From assembly GCA_947165285.1 (NCBI GenBank), contig CAMUZS010000004.1, forward strand, positions 1 to 64,000: a stretch of 64,000 bases of DNA. Reading direction: 5' to 3'. A program made the translations under genes and the position numbers. Positions 34,670 to 42,549 of this stretch are shown piece after piece (the stretch's first letter is position 1; every line of letters begins with the position of its first letter). The DNA comes from an uncultured Mycoplasmatota bacterium. GTDB lineage: Bacteria > Bacillota_I > Bacilli_A > RF39 > UBA660. The notes below the pieces were generated by a model. That model was not told the origin of the DNA, did not search any database, and was given only the letters and a program-made list of their open reading frames with translations.

Positions 34670-34740
34670 ACAAATCCCCCTAAAAATTAATATATATTAT
34701 ATCATAAGATAATTAATTATTTATATGTTATTTATTTCTT

Positions 34741-35322
34741 TTATGCATTAACAGTTTCGTCTTCTTTATAAATAGATGTAAATAATTCTGTTTCATCTTT
34801 ATTTTCACTTTCGATAGGTAATTCTGGTAAATCATTTAATGAAGAAATTCCAAAATAATCCAAAAACTCATGAGTTGTTCCATATAGATTAGGACGACCT
34901 GGAAGAGTTGATTTACCTACTTCTTTAACCAATCCTTTTGCAACTAATTTTCTTATAATTTGAGAAGTTTGAACACCTCTCATATTATCAATTTCTACTC
35001 TTGTTATTGGTTGATGATAAGCAATAATTGCAACTGTTTCTAAAGCTGCATCAGATAGTGTATTTGTTTCATCATTATTTAATAACTTTTGATAAAAATC
35101 TTTATGTTCACTTTTAGTTGTTAATTTAAATGCGTTTCCTAAAAAACTAATTCTAATTCCACGGTTATTTTCTTCATAACTTTGCTTTAAATTCAAAAGT
35201 AATTCTTTTGCAGCATCTTCATCAATTGTTAATATATCACATATTTGTGATAAAGTAAGTCCTTCATCTCCAACTACAAATAATAATCCTTCCAAAACTC
35301 CTTGTAAATCCATATTTAACAC
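34741..35322 (-). CDS. scpB: segregation and condensation protein B
   Basis: A 193-residue winged-helix protein that joins ScpA and Smc in the bacterial condensin complex, which organises and separates chromosomes. Family features are LQGVLEGLLFVVGDEGLTL at the start, LKQSYEENNRGIRI near 45, SDAALETVAIIAYHQPITRVEIDNMRGV near 90 and VGKSTLPGRPNLYGTTHEFLDYFGI near 135. The length is normal. It overlaps scpA by 7 bases, which is the usual scpA-scpB pair. A smc gene is not in the window. Confidence 0.95.
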   Translation of the reverse strand: MLNMDLQGVLEGLLFVVGDEGLTLSQICDILTIDEDAAKELLLNLKQSYEENNRGIRISFLGNAFKLTTKSEHKDFYQKLLNNDETNTLSDAALETVAIIAYHQPITRVEIDNMRGVQTSQIIRKLVAKGLVKEVGKSTLPGRPNLYGTTHEFLDYFGISSLNDLPELPIESENKDETELFTSIYKEDETVNA

Positions 35323-36044
35323 CTTTTTTCTATCATGATTGGTTTAAAGTTACCTTCTTGTATAATATTTATTTCATTATTCTTACTCATATCTAATACA
35401 GATAAAAAAGTTACAACTATATAATCTCTATCTGGTACTTGAAATAAATCTAAAAAATTTACTTTTCCTTTTTTATCTAATATATTTCTTATATCTTTTA
35501 TTTTATCAGTTATACTTAATTCTTTTCTAGTTATTTTTGTATTAAGAGGCTTAGATAATTTTAATTTTTTTTGAAAAGAAATAATTGCTTGATATAAATC
35601 ATCAATTGACGCTTCACCTTTTTGATAGAGATTTCCTTCAAAATAGTTTTGATAACTTTCCGGAGATTTTTCAAATATTTCTAATCTTTTTTGTTCTAAA
35701 TCTTTAAATGTTGTAGTAATATTTTTAATTCTTTCATATTCTATTATTTTTCTTCTTAAATCATCTTCACTATTAATTTCTAATTCACTTTCCTCTTCGT
35801 CATCTTTTTCAATCTCTTTGTTAATTAACATTCTTGATTTTAAATGAAGAAGTTCAGAAGCCATAACTAAATATTCAGATGCAACATCAATATTTAATTC
35901 TTCCATTTGATTTATGAAATTAAAATACTCATCTATTAAATCTTTTATATTAATTTCATAAATATCCATTTTAGAAGTTTTAACTAAATGTAAAAGAAGA
36001 TCTAATGGACCTTCAAAATCATTAGTAGTAAATGTATAATTCAT
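35316..36044 (-). CDS. scpA: segregation and condensation protein A
   Basis: A 242-residue kleisin subunit of the condensin complex. The N-terminal signature is DFEGPLDLLLHLVKTSKMDIYEI at residues 9-31, followed by YLVMASELLHLKSRMLI near 62, then an acidic linker, and a C-terminal winged helix near 195-235 (VTFLSVLDMSKNNEINIIQEGNF). The N-terminal part binds the Smc neck and the C-terminal part the Smc head. The start is preceded by a GGAGATAATT site, and 26 bases separate it from the gene upstream. Confidence 0.95.
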   Translation of the reverse strand: MNYTFTTNDFEGPLDLLLHLVKTSKMDIYEINIKDLIDEYFNFINQMEELNIDVASEYLVMASELLHLKSRMLINKEIEKDDEEESELEINSEDDLRRKIIEYERIKNITTTFKDLEQKRLEIFEKSPESYQNYFEGNLYQKGEASIDDLYQAIISFQKKLKLSKPLNTKITRKELSITDKIKDIRNILDKKGKVNFLDLFQVPDRDYIVVTFLSVLDMSKNNEINIIQEGNFKPIMIEKRC

Positions 36045-36070
36045 AATTATCTCCTTCTACCCTTTATTCT

Positions 36071-37252
36071 TTATCTACAAATATAACCTTTAGCATTCAT
36101 TTCAAAACTAATAACTTTACTTTCAGTATCTTTTATATAATAATTTGAATTTGATGATAATTTTGTATAATCAGCATTTTCATAATCAATAGATATATTT
36201 GTTATAAAGCCATTATCAGTTTCTGTTAATACTGCAGTAACTCCATCTTGATTATTTAAATTATTTATTCTACTACTATAAGAAAGTAAATCTTCATTAT
36301 ATTTTACTAAATCAGATCCTTTTTTATAAGTATATGTATCTTTTATATTTACTAATTTATTTTCATTAAAAGTATAAATCAATGTACCTTCTAAATTTGA
36401 ACATGCTAATTGATTATTAGTAAGTGATATATTTGGATAATCATCATCTGTTCTTAAAACTACTTGAATATTAGTTGCGTTATTAAAAATATCATCTCCA
36501 ATATTTACTTCATAATTATTAGATACACCACCAGATATTTCTTTTAAGTTAACTAAATATACCCTATTAATAAATGTTTTTTGATCATTATAAAAATCAA
36601 AGTATACTTTTTTATTAAATTTATAGGAATTATTTGATGTATTCTTAATAATAAATTTCAATGTTTTATTATTATTATCTGTTTTTTCAAAATTACTATA
36701 TTCAATTTTATCAATATTAATTGTTAATTCTTTTGATATTTGTTGAATACCTGATGAATTTGTTTGTTCATTTTCATCTTTTTTATCTTTTTCCTTTATT
36801 TCCAAATTTTCACCGTTATGACTATCAATATTTGTTCCAAGCAGTTTATTAGTTAAATCTATTATATATGGCATAAATAATAAAAATACTCCTAAAACTA
36901 CAAATAATATTATTATAGCTATTGGATTTTTTTGCTTTTCTTGTTGAATTGTTCCAATAGTTTGGGAATCATTTTGAATAGGTTCTTGAATATCATTATT
37001 ATTTTGATTATTAGTTTCACCTACTTGAGTAATAGGTTTAATATCTTCATATTTTTCTTGAATTTGTTCATTAGGAATTGAATTATTGTTATCTTCTTTT
37101 ATTTCAATATCATTAGTAACATATTGTTCTTGTAATTGAGACAATGCTTTATCATTTAATGATTGATTATCATTATCAGTTATAGTTATTTCAATATCCT
37201 TATTCTTATTATTATTTGGTGTTGGAACATTTTCTAAATTATTATTATCCAT
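36071..37252 (-). CDS. single-pass membrane protein with Asn-rich cytosolic tail
   Basis: A 393-residue protein. Residues 1-125 are hydrophilic and full of Asn, Gln, Asp and Ile, with no signal peptide; SQTIG lies shortly before one membrane helix near 130-152 (AIIILFVVLGVFLLFMPYII). After a charged stretch the extracellular part has a DUF4352-like beta-sandwich (LTINIDKIEYSN, LKFIIKNTSNNSYKFNKKVYF) and a C-terminal domain that ends in a Cys-Arg. The gene at 3438-4829 has the same build, including SQTIG and the terminal Cys plus basic residue, so the two are probably paralogous in layout. It precedes scpA by 26 bases. The function is unknown. Confidence 0.7.
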   Translation of the reverse strand: MDNNNLENVPTPNNNKNKDIEITITDNDNQSLNDKALSQLQEQYVTNDIEIKEDNNNSIPNEQIQEKYEDIKPITQVGETNNQNNNDIQEPIQNDSQTIGTIQQEKQKNPIAIIILFVVLGVFLLFMPYIIDLTNKLLGTNIDSHNGENLEIKEKDKKDENEQTNSSGIQQISKELTINIDKIEYSNFEKTDNNNKTLKFIIKNTSNNSYKFNKKVYFDFYNDQKTFINRVYLVNLKEISGGVSNNYEVNIGDDIFNNATNIQVVLRTDDDYPNISLTNNQLACSNLEGTLIYTFNENKLVNIKDTYTYKKGSDLVKYNEDLLSYSSRINNLNNQDGVTAVLTETDNGFITNISIDYENADYTKLSSNSNYYIKDTESKVISFEMNAKGYICR

Positions 37253-37292
37253 AATATCTCCTCTATTCTTTTGATAATATTATAACAAGAAA

Positions 37293-37314
37293 AAAAGACT
37301 ATTTCTAGTCTTTT
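37293..37314 (-). terminator. terminator of the spoVA operon
   Basis: A 9-bp stem AAAAGACTA / TAGTCTTTT with a four-base loop, followed on the minus strand by more T; it overlaps the end of the last spoVA gene. Confidence 0.85.
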
Positions 37315-37655
37315 GCTTTAAAAAATATTGATATTATAAAAGCTATTATAACTGATGATGATATTCCAGCAGAAGTAGTAGAAAGCATATTGGAAAATAA
37401 TCCAATTATTTTATTATTATAAAATCCTTCTAATGCTGCTTTATAGAGTAAATTTCCAAATGACATTATTGGAATTGATGAACCTATTTTTGATATTTCA
37501 ATTAGTTTATCATATAGTCCCATAAAACTTAGTAGAGCTCCTATAGAAACAAAAATTGATGTTATATGGCCAGGAGTTAATTTTGTATTATCTAGTATAA
37601 TTTGACCTATCATAGATATTATTCCTACTAATAAAAATGCATTTATATAATACAT
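37305..37655 (-). CDS. spoVAE: stage V sporulation protein AE
   Basis: A 116-residue membrane protein with three or four helices, of the SpoVAEb type, part of the SpoVA channel in the inner spore membrane that moves dipicolinic acid into the spore and out at germination. Family parts are INAFLLVGIISMIGQIILDNTKLTPGHITS at the start, GSSIPIMSFGNLLYKAALEGF near 57 and a glycine- and serine-rich last helix. Its start codon overlaps the spoVAD stop by one base. The length is the usual one. Confidence 0.93.
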   Translation of the reverse strand: MYYINAFLLVGIISMIGQIILDNTKLTPGHITSIFVSIGALLSFMGLYDKLIEISKIGSSIPIMSFGNLLYKAALEGFYNNKIIGLFSNMLSTTSAGISSSVIIAFIISIFFKAKD

Positions 37656-38617
37656 TATGACACCTCCAAACTTATAGCATGAGCAATACTTGGTATAGAA
37701 TTATGTTGATTTACTAATGTAGTTGAATGAAGAGATCCTGTAGCAATAACTAATATTTTTTTATATTTTTTTGAATTTAATATATTATTAAATAAATATA
37801 ATGGAAGTGTTATAGGACCTGATGATCCAGCATTTAAATTTTGCTCTTCTTTATATAAATTAGATCCAGCATCCAAGTAATTATTAACAATTAAATTGTA
37901 ATTATTACTGCATAGTTCTTTAAAAATATTAGCTCCATATTTTCCTAAATCACCAGTTATTATTAAATCATAATAATCAATTTTTCTATTTAAATCATTT
38001 AAATGCTTATATAATGTGTTTGCTGCCGCTGGTGCCATAACCGCACCCATATTTAATGCATCTTTTACACCATAATCGATAGATGATCCTATAGTAGCTG
38101 ATTCGACTTTAATATTTGTTTTGGATGATGTTAGTACTACTCCTAAGGCACCAGTTGCAGTATAAGTTGATCTTTTTACTCTTGGTGCACCATATTCTAT
38201 GGGATATCTAAATTGCCTTTCAGCAACTTTATTATGTGAAGATGTTATAGCAATACCTTTATTTATTTTTTTTGCATCAATTAAAGCTCCTAAAGTTATA
38301 ATCGAAGAATTAAAAGTTGCACAAGCACTATAAGATCCTAAATAAGATATAGAGTAATTTGCAGCCATAAATGATGTTGTTACTAATTGATTAGATAAAT
38401 CACCACCAACTATTAATTCTATATCCTTATTCTTTTTTAAAAGATGATCTATAATAACTCTTTGCATTTTTACTTCAGCACCTTCAAATGTTTTTAAGCC
38501 AAAATAATAATCATTAATTTTCATGTTATATTTTTTTAAGTTACTCTTAGCTTCAAGTGGACCTACAATAGTATAATTATCAGATAAATAAACATTTTTA
38601 AATTTTAAACTAGCCAT
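37655..38617 (-). CDS. spoVAD: stage V sporulation protein AD
   Basis: A 320-residue soluble protein with a thiolase-like fold that binds dipicolinic acid in the SpoVA complex. Family segments are YLGSYSACATFNSSIITLGALIDA near 93, AITSSHNKVAERQFRYPIEYGAPRVKRS near 122, SIDYGVKDALNMGAVMAPAA near 178, DLIITGDLGKYGA near 213 and SSGPITLPLYLF near 265. It overlaps spoVAC by 8 bases and spoVAE by one base, as in the core spoVACDE cluster found in most spore formers. Confidence 0.96.
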   Translation of the reverse strand: MASLKFKNVYLSDNYTIVGPLEAKSNLKKYNMKINDYYFGLKTFEGAEVKMQRVIIDHLLKKNKDIELIVGGDLSNQLVTTSFMAANYSISYLGSYSACATFNSSIITLGALIDAKKINKGIAITSSHNKVAERQFRYPIEYGAPRVKRSTYTATGALGVVLTSSKTNIKVESATIGSSIDYGVKDALNMGAVMAPAAANTLYKHLNDLNRKIDYYDLIITGDLGKYGANIFKELCSNNYNLIVNNYLDAGSNLYKEEQNLNAGSSGPITLPLYLFNNILNSKKYKKILVIATGSLHSTTLVNQHNSIPSIAHAISLEVS

Positions 38618-39044
38618 TCATAATCACCTTTATTATAGCAAGTATAAATGCACTTACCATACCATATAATAAAACACTTCCTGCCAATTTAAAAATACTT
38701 GCACCTAGACCTGTAATCATACCATCATTTTTATTATCAATAGCTTCAGATGTTAATGAATGAGCAAATCCAGTTATAGGAATAATTATGCCACATTTAA
38801 ATTTTTCAACAAACGTATCAAAAAATCCTAAACCTGTTAATAAAGAAGATGCTAAAATAAGTATTACTAATGTACATGAAGTAGCTATTGTACTTTCAAC
38901 ATCATTACTTATAAATAATGCATAGATTGAAGCACTTAATAAACCAATAATTCCTCCTGAAACAAATGCATAAAAAGCATTTTTTAATTTATCTTCATTT
39001 GGAGTATACTTCTTTACTATATTTTTATATTCACTTTTATTCAT
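38610..39044 (-). CDS. spoVAC: stage V sporulation protein AC
   Basis: A 144-residue membrane protein with four helices; in the SpoVA complex it acts as a mechanosensitive channel subunit. Visible are YKNIVKKYTPNEDKLKNAFYAFVSGG at the start, then GFFDTFVEKFKCGIIIPITGFAHSLTSEAIDNKNDGMITGLGASIFKLAGSV-type segments in the second half. The start at 39044 has a GGAGG site that lies within a small hairpin (39052-39072). The gene sits 41 bases after the sigma factor gene on the same strand. Confidence 0.95.
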   Translation of the reverse strand: MNKSEYKNIVKKYTPNEDKLKNAFYAFVSGGIIGLLSASIYALFISNDVESTIATSCTLVILILASSLLTGLGFFDTFVEKFKCGIIIPITGFAHSLTSEAIDNKNDGMITGLGASIFKLAGSVLLYGMVSAFILAIIKVIMNG

Positions 39045-39051
39045 AAAAAAT

Positions 39052-39072
39052 CCTCCATTTTTATTATGAAGG
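39052..39072 (-). promoter_or_regulatory. hairpin covering the spoVAC ribosome binding site
   Basis: On the minus strand CCTTCAT and ATGGAGG form a 7-bp stem (one G-U) around AATAAAA, and ATTTTTT follows. The 3' arm holds the GGAGG site of spoVAC. The element could work as a weak terminator after the sigma factor gene, hide the ribosome site, or both. Confidence 0.45.
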
Positions 39073-39085
39073 CTTTTGTTATTGT

Positions 39086-39727
39086 TTATTCATTTATTAA
39101 ATATTTTTTTAACTTTTTTAAAGATTTTTGTTCATATCTTGATACTTTAACCTGAGATAAACCTAATTTTTTTGCAGTTTGTTCTTGAGTTAAATCGTCA
39201 TAATATCTATATTTTATAATTTGTTTTTCTATATTAAGTAAATTATTAATACCATATTCTAAATCAATTTTTGTATCATTATCTTCTTCAATTATTGCTT
39301 TATTATATAATTCTTGTTCATCATCATTTTGTTGATCTAAACTTAAAACAGATTTTGTATAACTATAAGCATTTGCTATTATATTTTCATCAAGTTCTAA
39401 ATAATTAGCTATATCTTTTATGGTAGGTTCTCTATTAATAATTTGAGTTAAATAACTTTTTGCTTTTTTAACTAGTTTTATTAATTTTACTAACTCTCTA
39501 TTTTGTTTTATCATTTTACTATTTAAGGTTAGATTATACATTTCACCATATATCCATTGATAAGCAAATGTTGAAAATTTAGTATTTGAATTTTTATTAT
39601 AGTGATTATATGCATTAATTAGACCTATTCTTCCAGCTTGTAGTAAATCTTCTTTTTCTATACCATAAAATTGATTAGAAATAGCCATTATTAAAGGTTC
39701 ACACTTATATAATAATTCATTATCCAT
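39086..39727 (-). CDS. sporulation-type RNA polymerase sigma factor (SigF/SigG group)
   Basis: A 213-residue sigma-70-family factor. Region 2 is at residues 20-70 (EDLLQAGRIGLINAYNHY, KFSTFAYQWIYGEMYN), region 3 at about 75-135, and region 4 at 165-210 with the helix-turn-helix YYDDLTQEQTAKKLGLSQ and VKVSRYEQ. The region-4 sequence and the position directly before spoVAC-spoVAD-spoVAE match forespore factors SigF or SigG; in Bacillus the sigF operon also lies next to spoVA. It is shorter than Bacillus SigF (255 residues) because the N-terminus is trimmed. No anti-sigma genes (spoIIAA, spoIIAB) lie upstream, which would be expected for SigF. SigF against SigG is undecided. Confidence 0.85.
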   Translation of the reverse strand: MDNELLYKCEPLIMAISNQFYGIEKEDLLQAGRIGLINAYNHYNKNSNTKFSTFAYQWIYGEMYNLTLNSKMIKQNRELVKLIKLVKKAKSYLTQIINREPTIKDIANYLELDENIIANAYSYTKSVLSLDQQNDDEQELYNKAIIEEDNDTKIDLEYGINNLLNIEKQIIKYRYYDDLTQEQTAKKLGLSQVKVSRYEQKSLKKLKKYLINE

Positions 39728-39810
39728 AAAATCATTCCTTACATGATTAATATAGATTATTAATTATTAATATTAAACATATTCGACAAAATATATTAAA
39801 AACAGTAGTA

Positions 39811-40269
39811 TTATTTTACTTTTTTATTGTCAAGTTCATTATTATTATATATTAAATCATATTTATCTAATAATTCATCGTTTTCAACATATTTTCTTAA
39901 TTTATTAACATTAGCAATATTATTTAATATATCTACATATTTATTAATATAATCATTTGTTAAATTTCTAAGAAATAATTCATCAGAAGAAATTATACCC
40001 ATTATTTCTTCTCTATCAGCTCCAGTTGCAGATACTAATCTTTTTTTATTAACTTCTAAATTATGTTCATAATGTTTTTTAATTTCATATAGTGGATTTG
40101 AAAAAACATCATTTTCAATTTCTAAAATATTTCTCATTATGTGATACTTTATTATTCCTTGAACATCTCTATATCTTTGAATTGTGTCAGGATTTAATAA
40201 ATAATTAATAGATTCTAAACATCTCTTTTGATATTTTAATTCATTTTTCTTTTTTAATAAATCAAACAT
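39811..40269 (-). CDS. hypothetical helical protein
   Basis: A 152-residue soluble protein rich in Lys, Asn, Asp and Leu, likely all helical, with charged heptad-like spacing in residues 60-110 (NPLYEIKKHYEHNLEVNKKR). A TGADREEIMGIISSDELFLRN segment near 93 is the most distinctive part. There is no signal peptide or membrane helix, and I do not recognise the family. It lies upstream of the sigma factor on the same strand, 83 bases away, and may or may not be sporulation-linked. An AGAAGGGTGG site precedes its start. Confidence 0.65.
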   Translation of the reverse strand: MFDLLKKKNELKYQKRCLESINYLLNPDTIQRYRDVQGIIKYHIMRNILEIENDVFSNPLYEIKKHYEHNLEVNKKRLVSATGADREEIMGIISSDELFLRNLTNDYINKYVDILNNIANVNKLRKYVENDELLDKYDLIYNNNELDNKKVK

Positions 40270-40349
40270 TATTAATCCACCCTTCTATAATAATTTTATC
40301 ATATAATAATATATAAAATGAATAATTTTGATTCATTTTACAAAAAATG

Positions 40350-40377
40350 TTGTATTTTTTTTTATTTATGATATAAT
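40350..40377 (+). promoter_or_regulatory. promoter of tRNA-Gly
   Basis: TTGTAT (40350-40355) and a perfect TATAAT (40372-40377) with a 16-base spacer; the tRNA starts 20 bases downstream. Confidence 0.6.
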
Positions 40378-40396
40378 TTATTTATTGAAATTGAAT

Positions 40397-40470
40397 GCGG
40401 ATGTAGTTCAACGGTAGAACTTCAGCCTTCCAAGCTGATAACGTGGGTTCGGCTCCCATCATCCGCTCCA
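40397..40470 (+). tRNA. tRNA-Gly (TCC)
   Basis: The acceptor GCGGATG pairs with CATCCGC, the anticodon stem TCAGC/GCTGA encloses CTTCCAA with anticodon TCC, and the T arm is GTGGG-TTCGGCT-CCCAT with one G-T pair. CCA is encoded (40468-40470). A single-gene unit. Confidence 0.96.
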
Positions 40471-40475
40471 TTAAG

Positions 40476-40503
40476 AAAAAAAATCCAGAAATGGATTTTT
40501 TTA
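40476..40503. terminator. bidirectional terminator after tRNA-Gly
   Basis: AAAAAATCCA / TGGATTTTTT with a GAAA loop. It ends the tRNA on one strand and the transglutaminase-like gene on the other. Confidence 0.85.
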
Positions 40504-41061
40504 TTTTTTTAATGATTTTACTTTTTGATCATCTAACGAATTCATATATATATTAAAATCTTTTATAGTGATATGATCAGGAATATATGGTAGTTCTGTA
40601 AATGCCTTTAATTTATTTGTTAATACACCACAAGATAATTTATCAATTGCTTCTTCTAAACTATTGAATTTATGAATTCCATTTTTTCTCTTGCTTGCAT
40701 GTTCCAATTGATACCATAATCCTTCTCTTTTAAATATAATCATGCAGTGTAAAAAAACTACTTTACCAAAATTATCATCATATTCTTTTCTTCTACTGCA
40801 AAATATTTTATTTTCAATGTTTTTTAAATTAAAAAAATAATTAGCAAGTTTTACTTGTTCTATGCATGTTCCAATTTTATTTTCTAGTATTTCATCTAAA
40901 GATGATATTTGATATAATTGGCGACAATTATCCATTGTATTAAGATGTATCTTATTATTAATATCAATCCATCCGTATTGATAGTTTGATTTTAAATATT
41001 CCATAAATTCTTCTGGGGTATTTATTAAATATAATTCTTCAAAATTACTACTTTGTTTCAT
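40501..41061 (-). CDS. transglutaminase-like cysteine hydrolase family protein
   Basis: A 186-residue soluble protein that looks like a compact transglutaminase/papain-fold enzyme. A conserved Cys lies in ENKIGTCIEQVKLANYFF near residue 66, and a His follows in VVFLHCMIIFKREGLWYQLEHAS near 104, with a further acidic residue or His in QLEHAS as the possible third catalytic residue. Proteins of this type often act on peptides or peptidoglycan, but this one has no export signal. It is only 7 bases downstream of murF on the same strand and is probably co-transcribed with it. Confidence 0.65.
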   Translation of the reverse strand: MKQSSNFEELYLINTPEEFMEYLKSNYQYGWIDINNKIHLNTMDNCRQLYQISSLDEILENKIGTCIEQVKLANYFFNLKNIENKIFCSRRKEYDDNFGKVVFLHCMIIFKREGLWYQLEHASKRKNGIHKFNSLEEAIDKLSCGVLTNKLKAFTELPYIPDHITIKDFNIYMNSLDDQKVKSLKK

Positions 41062-41068
41062 TTTATAC

Positions 41069-42445
41069 CTACCATTTCTTTAATTCATTGACTATTTCAA
41101 TAAGTTTTAAACCATTTGATGCTTTAATCAAAAGTACATCTCCTTTTTTTAAGTATATTTTTAATTTATTAATGATTTCATTATTGTTATTAAAATGATG
41201 CTTATCTTTAATATTATTTGCAGTTATATAAATATTTTTTGCTTCATCTCCTATTGTTAATAGTGCATCTATTTTTAAATTATTAACATACTCACCTATT
41301 TCTTGATGTAATTTCTTTGAATGTTTACCTAATTCTAACATTGAGCCTAATACTGCAATTTTTCTCTTTCCTTTTATATTATTTAATATATCCAAACTTG
41401 ATTTCATAGAATCAACACTTGCATTATAACAATCATTAATTACTTTTATATTATTTTTAATATTAATAATATCTAATCTATTCTTTGGTAATTCATAGTT
41501 TCTTATTCCCTTAATAATTTTATTATAAGGTATATTTAATTTTATTCCTACTGCAAAAGCTATTAATGAATTATATATATACGATATACTTGGTACAGGG
41601 CAAATAGCATCAAATTCTTTATTATTATATACTATTTTAAATATAGATTTTTTATTGTCTATAACAATATTTTTAGCCATAATATCACTATTGTTATTAA
41701 TGCCAATAGTAATAATATCTTTATTATTTTTTAAATAATATTCATGTAATAAATCATTATCATTATTAATAATTAATTTACCATCTTTTTGTAATCCATT
41801 TCTTATTTCTAATTTTGCTTTTAAAATATTCTTTCTTGATCCTAAATTGCCAATATGAGCAGTTCCAACATTTGTAATAACTGCAAGGTTTGGTTTTACA
41901 ATATTGGTTAAATAATCTATTTCACCTAAATTATTCATACCCATTTCAATTATAGCACATTCCTCATCTTTTAATTTCATTATTGTTAATGGTAAACCTA
42001 TATTATTATTATAATTTCCATCCGTTTTTAAAGTATTATATTCTTTTGATACTACACTATATATCATATCTCGAGTTGATGTTTTACCAACACTTCCTGT
42101 TACAGCAACAAATAACGCATCAGAATTACTTCTTATATATAAAGCAATTTTTCTCAAAGCATCAATTGAATCTTTTACTAAAATAATTGGTTTATCATAA
42201 ACATAATCATTATCAATTTTAAATTTACTTTCTTCTAAAATTGCACAGTTAGCTCCTTTTTCAAATGCTTCTTTATATAATAAATTACCATCAAATGAAT
42301 TTCCTTTTATACCAATAAATGTATCGTTATTTTTTATAGTTCTTGTATCTTTACTAAATGTTTTTAATTTAATACTTTCATTACCACAAAATAATTTTGC
42401 ATTACATATATAAACGATATCCCTAACAGTTAATTCTTTTTTCAT
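41069..42445 (-). CDS. murF: UDP-N-acetylmuramoyl-tripeptide--D-alanyl-D-alanine ligase
   Basis: A 458-residue Mur ligase that adds D-Ala-D-Ala to the UDP-MurNAc tripeptide in the cytoplasm, the last soluble precursor step of peptidoglycan. The ATP P-loop is VAVTGSVGKTSTRDMI near residue 114; EMGMNNLGEIDYLTNIVKPNLAVITNVG-type residues follow near 170; NDCYNASVDSMKSSLDIL near 345 and GSMLELGKHSKKLHQEIG near 378 are the conserved C-terminal motifs. The length is normal. It leads a two-gene unit with the transglutaminase-like gene. A GGGGATTTTAT site precedes the ATG. Confidence 0.96.
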   Translation of the reverse strand: MKKELTVRDIVYICNAKLFCGNESIKLKTFSKDTRTIKNNDTFIGIKGNSFDGNLLYKEAFEKGANCAILEESKFKIDNDYVYDKPIILVKDSIDALRKIALYIRSNSDALFVAVTGSVGKTSTRDMIYSVVSKEYNTLKTDGNYNNNIGLPLTIMKLKDEECAIIEMGMNNLGEIDYLTNIVKPNLAVITNVGTAHIGNLGSRKNILKAKLEIRNGLQKDGKLIINNDNDLLHEYYLKNNKDIITIGINNNSDIMAKNIVIDNKKSIFKIVYNNKEFDAICPVPSISYIYNSLIAFAVGIKLNIPYNKIIKGIRNYELPKNRLDIINIKNNIKVINDCYNASVDSMKSSLDILNNIKGKRKIAVLGSMLELGKHSKKLHQEIGEYVNNLKIDALLTIGDEAKNIYITANNIKDKHHFNNNNEIINKLKIYLKKGDVLLIKASNGLKLIEIVNELKKW

Positions 42446-42528
42446 ATAAAATCCCCTATCTAATTAAAAATTATATGACAATAATTATAAATATATTAAA
42501 TAATAATGTTATTATTTTTTACAAAAAA

Positions 42529-42549
42529 AACTTACTATAAAAGTAAGTT
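42529..42549 (-). terminator. terminator of the coiled-coil gene
   Basis: AACTTACT / AGTAAGTT with a five-base loop, followed on the minus strand by eight T; it overlaps the stop codon. Confidence 0.8.
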
